From contig CM073515.1 of assembly GCA_037074615.1 (NCBI GenBank), positions 18,747,001 to 18,811,000 of the forward strand: DNA of 64,000 nt, given 5' to 3'. The stretch comes from Leucaena leucocephala (lineage: Eukaryota; Streptophyta; Magnoliopsida; Fabales; Fabaceae). Positions 21,701-34,438 of this stretch are shown piece after piece (positions within the stretch are counted from its first letter, which is position 1; each line of letters begins with the position of its first letter). Both the position numbers and the translations under genes were made by a program. The notes under the pieces are model-generated. The model saw only the letters and a program-made list of their open reading frames with translations. It ran no database searches and had not been told where the DNA came from.

Positions 21701-24303
21701 AGAATGGACATAGTACAAGGAAACCTGGGCTTCTGAGAGTTCCTCATATGTTAGTGAAGTTTATATCATTTGAGAGAACTGAATGAGTTACCATTACTAA
21801 TATGTCAAGGATAATCTAGAAGAAGCAATGGAGAAAAGCCCAAGGAGCATGTTCTGCCTTAATAATAGACTATCATAAGGTACCATTCAATTATCTTGAG
21901 GAGAATAGAAGAAGAAGGATCTCTTAAGCTTCAAAGTTCAAAATAGTTGAGAGACCATTGCAAGTATATAAAAGAAGATGCAATGGGTATGCAAATGCAA
22001 TCCTTCTTACACACGAGGTAAAGGTACAACGGTAAACTTCGCACATTATCTTACTTAACATATCTTCAAAGTTTACTTTTGTATCTTTAGAAATGAACAT
22101 TGCAATTGCTATCAATTTATACTCCTAATATAATGTGATATAAACATGTTTTAAAAGGAGGAAAAAGCAATGTTCAGAAGCAAAGATCTTTATGTATATA
22201 TGTTTATGAGAAGGAAAAATATATCTTTTTGTGCATGAAGGGATATTTATCTCACTATGCTCAATTTTCTCAAGTTCATTATATTTCTGAGAATGTTAAA
22301 TATGATGTATTTCCTATAACTAACTTGTGATGGATCTAAGGAAAATAGATACCTTCGAAAGAAAATTATTTATGGTGTAGAAAAGAAGAGGCTGCTTCTC
22401 AGGAATATAATTACACAGAGACAAAGTTATATCTTGAGAAAGCATACTTTTGATTTTGGTGGTACTGAATTCAATAAAAATGAAGAATTAGTAAGCAGCT
22501 CATAGAAATCTATACGCGAGAACAAGAGCAATAATAGTGAAATTTGTTCTTGCCATTGTGTTTATTGAATCAAGTTATAAGTGGGTAATAGATATTTGTT
22601 CATGGTTAGATTCCATTAGCAATAATCTTATCAAAGATTTTTTAAAACTTTTATTCCTAAATGAATTACTGAATGATTTATAAATACTTTTAAACGTTAT
22701 TTTTTGAATATATCAATAGATTTACAAAAATGTATATTTACAGTTTTAAGAAAATTTTCAAACCTATACATCAAATTTTAAACTCTTCCTATTGCATATA
22801 AATGTAGTTGAAGATATTTGGTTTTGTTTGAAGATATCAACGATGGGAGATTAATACATTTAAAAGGAAATTTTAAATTTCCAAAGATGCTATACAATTG
22901 CTAGTTAATATATGTCTCCACTCACTTGATTCTTAAATATGTTTAAGAAATCAATTCTTCAGAAAATCATTTTAAGAAAATAATATTGAAAATACATATT
23001 TGATTATTTTTAAGATAATTTTACAGAAAGTGAAATTTTATCTATTTAGTCATATTTTACAAGATTATTTGTTTTTCTCATCAAACTTTATTAACTAAAA
23101 TTTATATGTTTTAATGATGAGTTCGCTTTAAATGATTTCATATTTATTTTAAAAGTTAATATGTCTATGATCGTACTAACCATTCTCCAAAAGAGAAAGA
23201 AATTTGGATTTATGATAGGAGAATATAGAGATATCTCAATAAACTAGAATGGTGTATCAAGACTAAGATAGTGGAGGAAATGATCACTGCGAATACTAGA
23301 TGCTGCTCAAAGAGGGAAAGGAAAATGAATCAACACATACAGTTACAAAATCTGAATAAGCTTTCCTCAACTCTCTCTTTACATTAAAATATGATTGTGA
23401 ATTTTTTATGTTAATGTGTTGTTCATGACATGATATATATGTCTCTTGTGTGAATATATTTTCAAAAAGTTCATGAAAAAAGGAGAGTTAACATCTTTTC
23501 AATGATTTCAATTTCAAAAGTTAATTGATTGATAATTTGAGTAAATGATGCTTGAAACTTTATTTAAAATGGTTTTACTTTGAGAATAATCGATTAAATA
23601 GTCGATTAATGTCAATTAATTGAACAAATAATTGATTAATCATGGTTGAAAATTCATTCAAAGTATTTTATGTTGATGTGTTATGGTGCTATGGCTATGT
23701 GAATTATTGTGGCATATATGTATTTGATAGATGCTCTATTTCAATGTTTACTTTGGCCAATTATACTTCATATGTAACATGGTCTATCGCTCTCCAAGGA
23801 AAAAGGGTTATTGATGATGATGAGTTAATTTGTGAGACCCCTTCTTTTCCAGTAGGTTTAGCAAAATTGAATGAAGAAGAAGTAGATTCTAATTGATTTG
23901 TATGTGAGTGTTTTATATATGTGAGGAACTATTAAGTTTATTGTTCTAAAATATTTTGAAAAACCTTTAATGAATTATTGCTAATAGAATTCAACCAGGA
24001 ACAAGTATTAATTTACCCAAATATGAATTTATTCGATAAACACAAGGATAGGAATATATTTCACCATCATAGTTCTTGTTCTAGCGAATACTTGATTTCT
24101 ATGTGGGTTGTTTGTTGATTCTTCAGGTTTGTGAGATTCAGCACCACCAAAATTAAAAGTTTGCTTCCTCAAGATTTGAATTTATCTCTATGTAGACATA
24201 TTCTTGAGATGCAGCTTTTTCTAATTTTCTTTCCTACAATATAAATTCTTTTCATTCATTGTATCCAACTTCACTTGGATCTATTTATAGTTGAATGTGC
24301 ATG
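21701..24303. other. Unassigned A+T-rich DNA, probably decayed copia internal/LTR
   Basis: I see no recognisable domain. A GTATATAAAAG box lies near 21965. A GATGGGAGATTAATAC purine run near 22840 resembles a copia PPT but no LTR follows. CGATTAA motifs at 23585-23640 match the copia LTR signature. Position suggests remnants of the copia element starting at 9087, but this is inference. Confidence 0.35.
23642..23896 (+). CDS. Uncharacterised 84-aa ORF
   Basis: ATG-started ORF of 84 codons, not recognised. The N-terminal half is aromatic and Cys-rich (YVDVLWCYGYVNYCGIYVFD). The C-terminal half is acidic, with VIDDDELICETPSFPVG. It sits just after a patch of copia-type CGATTAA motifs and 400 bp before the plastid insertion. 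No splice partners or promoter are evident. The C-terminal phrase loosely recalls linker sequences of plant transposon-associated Ulp1-like proteins, but this is weak. It may be a chance ORF or an exon relic. Confidence 0.2.
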   Translation: MVENSFKVFYVDVLWCYGYVNYCGIYVFDRCSISMFTLANYTSYVTWSIALQGKRVIDDDELICETPSFPVGLAKLNEEEVDSN

Positions 24304-24623
24304 CGATTGAGATATGGTATGCTACAAGTGAATATTTGTGACAAGAAATGAATCCTAATTTTAGGATGACTAACCCTTTTAATCCAGTCCATATAATGTT
24401 TTTTTTAGGAGCTAGAGGAAATGGATCTCAAGTACACCAATTAGTAGATATGAGAAGATTAATGTTAGATCCACAAGGATAAATGATTGATTTACCCATT
24501 CAAAGCAATTTATGTGAAAGACTGTCTTTAACAGAACATATCATTTCTTGCTATGGAGCCCACAAAGGTGTTGTGGATACTGCTGTATGAACATCAGATG
24601 CTGGATATCTTACACTGAATTTG
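24304..24623 (+). pseudogene. rpoC2: Nuclear plastid-DNA insertion: rpoC2 fragment
   Basis: Encodes part of the plastid RNA polymerase beta'' subunit, roughly residues 100-210 of the plastid protein. Clear matches in frame are IEIWYATSEYL, QEMNPNFRMT, NPFNPVHIM, GARGNGSQVHQLV, MIDLPIQSNL, LSLTEHIISCYGAHKGVVD and TSDAGYL. Three in-frame stops are present: TGA after SEYL, TAA after DPQG, and TGA after VDTAV. Each stands where the plastid gene has CGA or CAA, so each is a C-to-T change. Other differences (serines to Leu/Phe, Gly to Asp/Arg) are also C-to-T or G-to-A. That is the expected decay of methylated nuclear copies. It joins gypsy sequence directly at about 24625. Confidence 0.93.
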
Positions 24624-24626
24624 TAA

Positions 24627-24755
24627 AAGATGCATATACTATTTTCAATAAACTATAAATAAATATCCCTACGGTTGAATTTCTTAAGAGGAATCCTAGG
24701 TATGTGCTAAAATTTTGAAAGAGTTGTATGTTGATAAGAAAAAGTTTAGGCCTCT
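24627..24755 (+). pseudogene. Gypsy gag-protease linker fragment (left part)
   Basis: Reads INIPTVEFLKRNPRYVLKF, a stop, then in a shifted frame KELYVDKKKFRPL. This corresponds to the conserved Athila/Tat linker (compare VNVPLLELIKKMPKCVKF in the element at 18007). It is cut at CCTCT by a family A solo LTR and continues at 28073. Confidence 0.8.
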
Positions 24756-27700
24756 TGTAACATCCTTACTTTCATATGTCTTAGGGACCATTCAGTAGCA
24801 TTTAGAACCACTTATAAGACCTTGGAAGTCCATTAGCCAAATCTGGAATTTTACTTTTTCTCATATTACTGTTCATATGGTATTCCAGATTACACAACGA
24901 ACTTCAAAAAAATTAATTCTAGAAAACTCAAAATGAAGTGGTTCAAAAAGTTACATGAAGATAACATCTTGAAATTTAAGGAAAAAATAATTTTCAGACC
25001 AAATGATTAGCCAATTAATACAGTTTATTCACCAAATGTTACTGTTCATTTGGTCAAAAATCCTGGAAACAGATTCTGGTCCCTTAATTTGGAAAATCAC
25101 TTCTCTTTGTACAGACATCCAAATAAAGCATTCTTAGTGTAAAAATGAAGCTTGGTATGTCATATAAATGTATGTAAAATTTCATACATTTATTCTATCA
25201 TTTACTAATTTTCATTATGTCATGACCATCACTGCTTACATTAGTCATACAGCAATATTACACATTCACATAACATATATACTATCCAATCCCTAGCTTT
25301 TCTTCATGCTTCATCATCCTCTTTCATCATTCATAAACCTGTGGGATTGGGATTACATGGAAAGGGATGGGATTTTGGGGGAAATCTCAGTAGCAAACGG
25401 TACTAAACAATGCATGCATTAATGTAACTACTTGTGCTTGCTTGTGAAAGTGTTGCTATTGTGTCATGTGCATACTTCCATGTTACATATGAAATACAAT
25501 TGGAAAAAGTAAACATATAAACATAGCTTCATACATAAGCATATAGGAAACACAATTCAATCAAGCCATAGCACAATCAAGCATAACATTCAATGCATAC
25601 AAGTTTAGGATAAGTTTACTACCTTGAACACTTGACCTTCTTTCACCTTAACTTGCTTCTTTCTTCTCACTTTCCTTGAACATGTGGCTGCCTCTCTTGG
25701 AGCATACCAATCAATTCCTAACATCACATAATCATTCATTCATCACAATCTAACTTTCTTGAGAATTAAACTCACTTTAACTAACATAACTTCTTGAACA
25801 TTAAGCCCATTAACTTTCCTTAATCTTAACTAATGGACTTGGTCTTTGAATCAATTGATATCTTGAATTTACCCTATACAATTTCATCTTTTGAATCCAT
25901 TTATGAGCTTAGAATCATGAAATTCCAGCTCCTTCCTAACATGCTGTACAGAACTAAAATTGCACATAATTCTTTCAAAAATTCTCATTTTGATTCCAAT
26001 GCTTCCCATACTTGTTTCTCTACTTTATCCCACACAATTTTTCATTTTAAAACCATTGGAAGAATCAAAATCATGAAATTCCAATCACTGTTCATGTGAG
26101 TGAACAGTAATAGAGAAGGATTTCAAAAACTACAATCTTGGAATTTCAATGCTTTCAAGGTTCAAAACCTTTCCAATCTTACACAAAATCATCATCTAAA
26201 TTCAATGAAAGCATTAAATAATTGAAATTCCATTTCCTTCCCTCATGAAAAGTGCAGACCGAACAGGTTCCATTAAGGCAAAGTCAAGAATATCAACTTG
26301 ACTCAACAACCAATCAGTTAACTAGCTTGTTTAAGTTTCAATTATATGTTTCTAACTTTAATTTCTTCTTTCCCCTTTCATCTAAGGTTTTTGGGCAGAA
26401 CCTTCCCTTAGAGAAAACTCAACTTTTCTCCCATGAAAACCCTAAGTTCAAGCTCCCAAATCAAAGGAAAATAAGCTAGGAGAGATTGCTTACCTTTAAT
26501 CTCTAGCTTGCTTGAACTTTGGAACCTTGAATCTTCTTTATTTTGGCTTGAGTTTTCATTTTGCAAGAGTTTACCCAAGGGTTCTTTGCTCACAGTTTGG
26601 CTGCAAAATTGAGGGGCTATTTGTAGAAAAATTCCATGGAAAATGAATGGCCAAGATCACTTTGTACACTATTTGATATAATGGCTCATATTTATTCTTA
26701 CATCAAGCTTACTCTCCAAGCCAACTTGAGATAAATCCATATGACAAAAATCTTCTCCTCCCCTTTGTCTTGGATGCCAAGTATGAGGGTGTGTGGGTCT
26801 CACCATGTGCAAGCCACAATTTACACTTTATTCCTTTTTTTTCTTTTCAAAAATTCAAAAATTATTCATTATTGGACTTGGGCTCCAAGACAACTCTTGG
26901 GACTTAATGGGCTGCCCTAGCACGAAATTTTGGGCTGCCATAGGCCTTCCTTGGGTCCAATACCTAATTAGCACAAATCCCAAGGTACTTTTCTTATACT
27001 GATATTCTTAAAATATCCTGATTTTGAAATAAATGCTAGACACCTCTTTTAATGGTTCTAACATTTTTAGAAATTCATTCTAATATAAAATGAATTCCTT
27101 ATAAAGTCTCATAATTTTTTGAGACCCAAAAGTCTTGATAAAAATTCCCTATATTTCCTTTAACCCTTTATCGGTGTCCGATTTTACTTTCATTTCTCAA
27201 AGGGCATTATCGTCTTTTCAAACAACATCAGAGTATTTACTAGCTCTAATTAATCATCTTTATACCATCTTACACATTTTTGGTCTGTCCAGAATGACCA
27301 GAATACCCTCTATCCATCACTGGTACAATAGGGCATCCAGTGGTATTTTCGTAATTTCGCACTTTTCCTGGACTGCTCTAGACTCTGGCTCACATAACTG
27401 TCTCACTACTTTATTGGACTCATTATGGCACCATTTTGGCCTTGGTATGGGCTCATTAGCCTCATTACCTTTATGGCACAATTCACAATAAATCTCACCC
27501 GATCATATTTATCGGGTACTTTACTTCACTGTAAAATCCCGTAAGGCTTCTACAGGATTCCTTTTCTAACTCTGTAAATTTTATAAATTCTTATATTAAA
27601 TATGGGAATTTCTTATAATATCCCATTTGATTCTGATGTCTAAAGAATACTGTAATAATTCTTCTAACTTCATAAATTTATATCAATTAATCGGGACCTC

Positions 27701-28072
27701 AAATCAAAATTTTTCGTTGTGTTAAACTGACCGGAATAATTTTGTCTATCTACTGGTAAAATTTGAGTCTAATTTGATTCCGAGTATTTTTGGCCTGTTT
27801 TGGCTCAACTTTTCCATAATTACATTTATGTCCCTGACATTTTGCTTAATTACATTTAGGTCCCTAAACTTTTGGAAATTACCACTTTTGGCCCAACATT
27901 TATTTATACTTTAACTTTTGGCCTTTAACCTTTTCCAATTTTTGTTTAGGTCCTTCTCTTTCTTCAAGACTTATCTAACCTTTATTATTTGATCTGATCT
28001 TCATCATAATCCTTTCAAAACATCTTTCCACTATCAGTATTATACAGATAGGGAAAAACTTAGGATATGACA
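24756..28072 (-). mobile_element. Family A solo LTR with perfect TSD
   Basis: A complete 3317-bp LTR on the minus strand, from TGTAACATCCTTACTTTCAT to TTAGGATATGACA. It is flanked on both sides by CCTCT (24751-24755 and 28073-28077) and splits a gypsy gag-protease reading frame. No PBS, PPT or internal sequence is attached, so it is a solo LTR left by LTR-LTR recombination. It carries a weakened TATA (CTACAAATA near 26626-26618) and a strong donor, AAAG|GTAAGC (GT at 26493-26492). Confidence 0.9.
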
Positions 28073-28570
28073 CCTCTTGAGAGAATTCAGGTCAGTGCTA
28101 ATGTGTCATATCTCTTTAAGGCTAAATTATTGGTTAAGGGCTAAGACACAGGATCTTACACTATCCCATGCATAATAAGAAATGTTCATATAAAGGGAGC
28201 ATTATTAGATTTAGGGGCTTCCATAAATGCAATGCCTTAGTCGATATACTTAGCCTTAGGTATTAATAATATTAGAGACATAAGTGTAGTGCCCCAATTA
28301 GCTGATCAATTAGGTATCCTAAGGGAATTCTTAAGGATATTTTGGTGTAGGTTAAGGACTTGGTGTTTCTAGCTGAGTTTTATGTCCTAGATATGTCTAG
28401 TGAGCTAATGAATGAGAGAACTTTGATCCTAGGTAGACCTTTCCTGCAAACTTTCAAGGCAATCATTAGTATGAAGTACAATTCCATTACAATGGAAGTT
28501 GGGAAACATGTAGTCACCTTTAATATGAATGAAGCCATGAAATATCCTTTTAACAATTATCTGATCTAGC
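28073..28570 (+). pseudogene. Gypsy aspartic protease fragment (right part)
   Basis: After the TSD the plus strand reads GSYTIPCIIRNVHIKGALLD, then LGASINAMP with the D-L-G-A active-site form, and after a frame break FLAEFYVLDMSSELMNERT, LILGRPFLQTFKAIISMKYN and ITMEVGKHVVTFNMNEAMK to a stop at 28567-28569. It is homologous to the Athila protease at 17120-17785, but more diverged and in the opposite orientation. The open part, 28360-28569, is 69 codons. The fragment ends where a truncated family A LTR begins. Confidence 0.9.
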
Positions 28571-29657
28571 TATCTAAGCATCTTTTGCATAATTCTAACT
28601 TGATTTTCCTTTTCCTTCTTCATTTATAAATTCTAGATGGCAAGCATATCCAAGGTAAAATCCCATTTCTAACCATTAAAACCTAAGTTTCATCCTTCCA
28701 AAACACATATAAATAAACTAGGAGTGATTGCATACCTTCAACCTTAGCTACTATGGATCAAAGTACCTTGAAATTCCTCTTGAACTTGGCTTGAATTGGT
28801 TAGGTTTTCAAATGGCAAGAGTTTCCCCTAGGTCTTCTCTTATGTCACAATTTTTTGAAGAATAGGGGGTATTTATAGCAAATTTTCAAGGATCATGGGA
28901 CCATTTTACCCCTCCTTCAACTAATTATTACAATGCTTTAATCTTGAATTTGATTGTTGGTTTTTAGATTAATTAACCTTAATAACAATTAGTTAAATTC
29001 TTACATTATTTTATTATAATCCAACAAGTGATGAAACTCTTCTTCCTTGCATAACCTTCTATGTGGCTTTATATAGGGTTTACAAGGACACCTCACATGC
29101 CACCTAATGTTTTCATGAAGTTTACTATAAACTATCCTTAAAATTGAATTATGCTCCAAGACACTTTCTTGGAATATTGTCTTTATAGGATGGCACCATA
29201 TTGGGCTTATCTAGGCCTAGACCGTTAATTTCGCATAAATCCCAAGGAATTCGTTGTTATTTCCTATACCGATATTCTTAAATTACCCTAATTTTTAAAA
29301 TAAATTATATAAATTTCTTTTAAGGGTTCTAAAATTTTTAGAAATTTATTCTACTATAAAATAAATATTTTGCAAAGTATCATAATTTTCTGAGACTCAG
29401 AAGCCCTATTAAAAATTCCATTCATTTTCTTTAAATCCTTTATCGGTGTCTTATTTCACCTTAAATTCTCTAATTAATTATACAAAAATCCTTTCTAAGC
29501 CCTATGAATTTCATAAATTCTTATATTAATTATAAGATTTTTTTTGTAAAATTTCATCAGATTTTGAGGTCCAAAAGATACTATACTAATTCTCATACTT
29601 CAAAAATTAATATCAATATATTGAGACTTTAAATCAGAATTATGGGGAGATATGTAT
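28566..29657 (-). mobile_element. Family A LTR left part, truncated, split by copia
   Basis: Joins the LTR middle of other copies (TCTAACCATTAAAACCTAAG, compare about 2718) through the promoter region and continues to ...GGGGAGATATGT. The LTR resumes at 41397 (ATATGTCTAGCCC). The start of the LTR is missing and replaced by gypsy protease. Confidence 0.8.
28733..28880 (-). promoter_or_regulatory. LTR TATA box and 5' splice donor
   Basis: Minus-strand CTATAAATACC (about 28878-28868) and, about 135 nt downstream, AAG|GTATGC (GT at 28735-28734). Confidence 0.5.
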
Positions 29658-29896
29658 TGTAGATATTAGCATTAAATAGGGGAGATTATAGGGATTAAGA
29701 AGGAGAGACTATAGGAGATTATGTTATGACTTTATTTCTTGATTCATCCTTGATTATATGCTATAAATCCCATTGATTTGTGATAGCGAATATGTATATA
29801 TGTAACATGACAAAGAAGAAATATAGTAGTAAGGAATATATAGAACCTTTCATTATCATTCAGCTATCTCACCTGTTATCATTAGTATGTCAACCA
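29658..29896 (+). mobile_element. Copia 5' LTR and adjacent PBS
   Basis: 239 bp, TGTAGATATT ... GTCAACCA. It is followed by the PBS TGGTATTAGAGCC (29900-29912), which differs from the canonical initiator-Met PBS by a C-to-T change. Confidence 0.88.
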
Positions 29897-29935
29897 ATAT
29901 GGTATTAGAGCCTGATTCTATACGCTATTCTACCA

Positions 29936-31015
29936 TGGAGTACGATGGCACCGTATCATTAGAGGATGGGTCATGTCCCAGCATAGCTAAAGTTACTGGC
30001 CTGAAGGATAAACCATCCTTATCATGCCAGAGCATCTTACCGGCTACAATTACTTAGATTGGAGTCAATCCATGCTGCTTACTTTTGATAGATGGATAGA
30101 CTAGACTTCATACATAGTAACCAGTCTCCCATTAATTATGCTAGTGCCCGTCGACGGTAGAAATCATATAACGCCTTAGTCACCCCATGGCTCCTCAACT
30201 TTATACTCCTTGTAGTCTAAAGGAGCTTAATGTTCCTTACCTCTGCCAAATCACTTTAGGATGCTATGATAGACACTTATGAGAAACGCCTAAATAGCTC
30301 ACTACTGTTTGACCTATGAGCTACCTTTGGACCGTCAAATAGGGCTCACAACCTATCAATGCATACTATCTTAAGAAAATGGTGTTGTGGTAGGAACTTG
30401 ACATGCTGCAACATCGAATATAGAGAGATCCTGAAGATGCTTATAAGTACAATTGGGCTATAGAGGAGGAATGATTATTTGATTTTCTGGTTGGCCTTAA
30501 CTTTATCTATAATAATGCTTGAGGTTGCCTTCTCAACCGTGTGCCACCGCATCCATCCTCGAAGCATTAGCCTTACTATGAGATGAGGAGTCCTGACGCC
30601 ATATCGTGCTCGCCGACCATGGAACTCCTTGCCCAACACCTACTAAGGCTTCTACCTTCCCTATCCGTGCTTCTAATTTTAGGCCCAAAGTGGTAATTCA
30701 ATGTGTGACCATTGCAAGAAGGTTGGTCACATAAAGAATAAATGTTGGGACCTCCACGGGAAGCCCTTGACTGGAAGTCCAAGATTCGTAGACCAAAAGG
30801 GTATCTAGCTAAAGCACATGGTCAAGAAGATGCAAGCCCAATTCCTACAGGCCTACCTTATGGTAACCCCTACACAAATCCAGGTATAGTTCATGCAAGT
30901 TCAATCACAACTCATATTCATTTTCTGAAAGCCCAATTCACCCTAGAACAACAATGCACCATACCCATTAAGCATTACTCTGGACAGGTTAATTGCTCTT
31001 GAAAACCAGTCCTAT
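29936..31015 (+). pseudogene. Copia gag (decayed)
   Basis: Gag begins near the first ATG after the PBS (29936). Scattered phrases fit Retrofit/Ale-like gag: LFDFLVGLNFIYNNA (near 30477-30522) and an intact CCHC knuckle CDHCKKVGHIKNKCW followed by DLHGKP (about 30703-30765; Cys, Cys, His and Cys all present). Many stops and frame changes occur. The open stretch at 30742-31002 is a frame artefact downstream of the knuckle. Confidence 0.8.
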
Positions 31016-31089
31016 AAACAACAACCTATGGCCAATATAGTATGACGAGGTAATTTCTTTAAAGCCTTGGCTACCGTTAAAGGTGAGAA

Positions 31090-33020
31090 TACTAGTCCCC
31101 ATTGGATTATTGATTCATGAGCTCTATATTATATGACTGATAGTGTCTCCTTATTTTTAAATTATATTCCTGCCATGTCACTTTTCATAGTTAAAATAAC
31201 GATGGATCTAATTCTCTAGTAGCTTATAGTGGGACCATTAATGTCTCTACTATACTCATACTTCATGATGTTATACATGTTCCAAAGTTGAGGTGTAATT
31301 TGTTGTATGTGAGCTAATTAACTACATGAGCTTATTGCCATGCTGATTTCTTTGCCACTCATTATGTATTTTAGAGTCTGTTTAGGGGACAACGATTGGT
31401 GTTGCTAAGGAGTTTGATAGACTCTATTACATGAATGATTGTCATCATCCAGTACCTCCTTCCTGTAATAAAGTGTCTCTTCCTAGAATTAGTGAACCAG
31501 AGTTATGATGCAAGAGATTAGGACATCCAAATTTTTATTATATGTGTAAGATGTTCCCATCTATTTGCTAGTAAGATGTTCCCATCTATTTGCTCAAATA
31601 AAAATTGATTTTTATTGTGATTCATGTGAGCTTGCCAAACATCATCATACTTCTTTTCCCAACATATCTTATTACCATTCAAAATCTTTTTCTATTATCC
31701 ACGATGACTTGTAGGGTCCATCTCGTGTTCCCAACTGTACTCACTCAAAATGGTTTATGACTCTTATTGATGAATACACCTATGTCAGTTGGGTTTTCCT
31801 CTGAAAGGAAAAAACTGAGGTTTGCCAAACATTTATTGATTTTTATAATATGATTCACACATAATTCAACACAAATTTAGACTCTTCATACCAATAATGG
31901 TACTGAGTATTTTAGTCATTCACTCTTTATTTTTCTTAAAACTCATGGTATGTAAGAGTTCTTGCCCTCAAAACCTCTAATAAAATGGCATTATTGAACA
32001 CAAAAATAAACATATCCATGAAATTACTTAGGCTCTTCTGTTTAGTAGTTATGCCCCTACCAAGTATTGTGATGATGTCATTCTCACCACCACCTTTCTC
32101 ATTAACTGAATGCCTTATAAGCATTTGTCCTTTCAAACGCCTCTCCAGGTTCTACACCAATATTTCAACCTACCCTACCTTGAGAATACCTTACCTCTCA
32201 GCATCTTTAGTTGTACCACCTTTGTTTACCTATATCATACCCATAAACTTGACCCCAAAGCTGTCAAATGCATTTACCTAGGGCCTGCTAGGAACCACAA
32301 GGGGTACATATGTTTTGACTCTGTCTCAAAATTCCTCTATGTCACTTGTGATATTACTTTTCATTAGTCTATTCCCTTTTACACCTTGTCCTCAGTTCCA
32401 GGGGAGAATTAAAGTGAACCTCAGATTACCTAAATAGACACTGAACCCACATACCCTCAACATGAACATGATTGGATCTATATACTTGAAGGAATACTAT
32501 AGGAGGAGCCTAAGTAAGGAAAATACTAGTTTAGGGGAGATGACAACAGGTGGGGTCAAGTCTATACTTGTAGAAAAATAAACATGATAGGGAATACACC
32601 ACAAGTGACTAAAATAACCTAAGAGTCTGTACCAGGAGCTAATCTTGACCATGAAATACAAAATAAGGATCTGGATCTCCTAATTGTAGCGACAGTCCTA
32701 CACTCGATACCCTATAGAAAGGTTTATCTCTTAGCAGGCTTTATCATCAAAACATTATGAATTCATATCTCACCTTGATCTGTTCAGGATAACAGAAAGT
32801 ATACATGAGGATCTTAAAAATCCTGAATAAAGAAGGGCAGTAATAGCAGAAATAAAGGCTCTAGAGAGCAACACAACATGTGAAATAGTTGAGCTACCTT
32901 AAGGGAATAAACCAGTAGGCTGTAAATGGGTATTCACCCTAAAATATTTTGATGATGGGAGCCTAGATAAGTATAAAACAAGATTAGTGATGAAGGGCTT
33001 CACTCAAGTCTATAGCATGG
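31090..33020 (+). pseudogene. Copia protease, integrase and RT N-terminus (decayed)
   Basis: The protease site reads WIIDS then a stop, where copia normally has WIIDSGAS (GGA to TGA). Integrase traces follow: KRLGHPN, SCELAKHHHTSFP (near 31627-31665), LIDEYTYVSWVF (first core Asp in LIDEYT), then KAVKCIYLGPARNHKGYICF with YVTCDITFH (about 32250-32365), the usual post-integrase block. RT begins near 32800 with EIKALESNTT, GCKWVFTLKY and KTRLVMKGFTQ. RT is broken at CATGG (33016-33020) by a family A element and resumes at 39852. Confidence 0.88.
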
Positions 33021-34438
33021 TGTAACATCCTAAATTTTCCTTATTTGTATAAGACTGATACAAGAAAGAGGTTATGAAGAGATCGATATAGTAATTAGAA
33101 GAAAAGATAATGATTAAGATAAGTGTTAAACCAAACAAAGATAGAAGGTATAAAGTTGTAAAGCAAAAAATGGCTAAATTGTAAATTAGAAAAAGTCTAG
33201 GGACTAAATTGCAATTAGTGAAAGTTTCAAATAGTCAATTTGGAAAAGAAAGGGACTAAAGTAAAAACTTTAAAAGTTCCATGGTACAAAATGGAAGTAG
33301 ACATAAGCTTTAGGCCATTAAGTGTAATTATGAAAAGTTAAGGGCCTATAGTATAATGTCCAAAAGATAGGGGTTAATTGATTAAGTTTAATGTCCTTAT
33401 ATGCCAATTGAGTTGAGTTATGATGAATGAATATGTGATATTTAGGATTTGGTTTGTGTGTTCAAAGAGGGCAGTCACATATCAAGAAGAAGGAAGTAAT
33501 AGGTTAAGGAAAAGAATAAGGAAAGCAAGGAGTATGAGGTAGTGAACTTAACTACTTGTGTGTTTATGTTGCTTGGATGTTTTATGTGATGTTTGCTTAT
33601 TTTGATAATGTGAAGCATGTATGATTAAGTAATGCTCTATTTCTTTTTATGCTATGGCCATATGTTATAATTAAGGGACATGAAAGCATGTAAGTATCAA
33701 TATGCAAGCATGATCATTAAGTACACACATAGTAACATCAAGCATATAGTTGTATACATTGTATGGTTTCTGTTTACTATTGAGATTTTCCCCAAAATCT
33801 CATCTCCTCCATGTCACCCCAAAACTAACAGGTTCTTCAAAGATGGAAGAATATGAAGATGCAAGAAGAGGAGTTAGGAGATAGATGTCATAATTGATTT
33901 TACCTAATGATCTGTTATGACTTATGTGATGTATGTATGTAATGTATGCTTAAAAATAGTATAGCAGTTGCTGTAATTAAAAATAGTAAATGATCAACTA
34001 AATGTTTGATATTTTATCAGTATTCAGCTAACATGCCAGCTTCATTTTGAAACCAAGAATGCCTTATTCTGACGTCTATACAAGGAGAACAAAATTTTCA
34101 AAATTTGGGACCAGAAACTATTTTCTAGAAAATTGACTAAATGACCAGTAAACATTGACGTCAGAGTTAACTTAGTTAACTGGTCAATTGGTCCAATTAA
34201 CTATTTTTCCCTTAAAGTTTAATATGTTAGCTTTGTGCAACTTTTTGAACCACTTTATTTTGATTTTTCCAGAATTAGTTATGATTTTTTGAAGTTCATC
34301 ACCTAATATGGAATTACCATATGAATAGTACTTGTAAAGACTGAAATTCTAGAGTTTGTAATTGAACTTCAATATCCTTGTAAGTAATTCTAAATGCTAT
34401 CGAATAGCCCTTAACATGTATAAAAGTAAGGTATTACA
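33021..34438 (+). mobile_element. Family A 5' LTR, short form (1418 bp)
   Basis: TGTAACATCCTAAATTTTCC to AAAGTAAGGTATTACA, followed by the PBS-like TTGTATCAGACC. Compared with the 3595-bp LTR at 55728 it matches both ends but lacks about 2 kb of the middle, including the CTATAAATA box and the splice donor. Confidence 0.9.

Noticed and set aside
24304..24623. Functional plastid gene or plastid contig
   Set aside because: Three stops, and flanks that are nuclear retrotransposons on both sides.
27135..27491. 118-aa plus-strand ORF in the solo LTR
   Set aside because: Antisense to the LTR transcription direction and broken in homologous LTRs (for example 53600-53870). No domain recognised.
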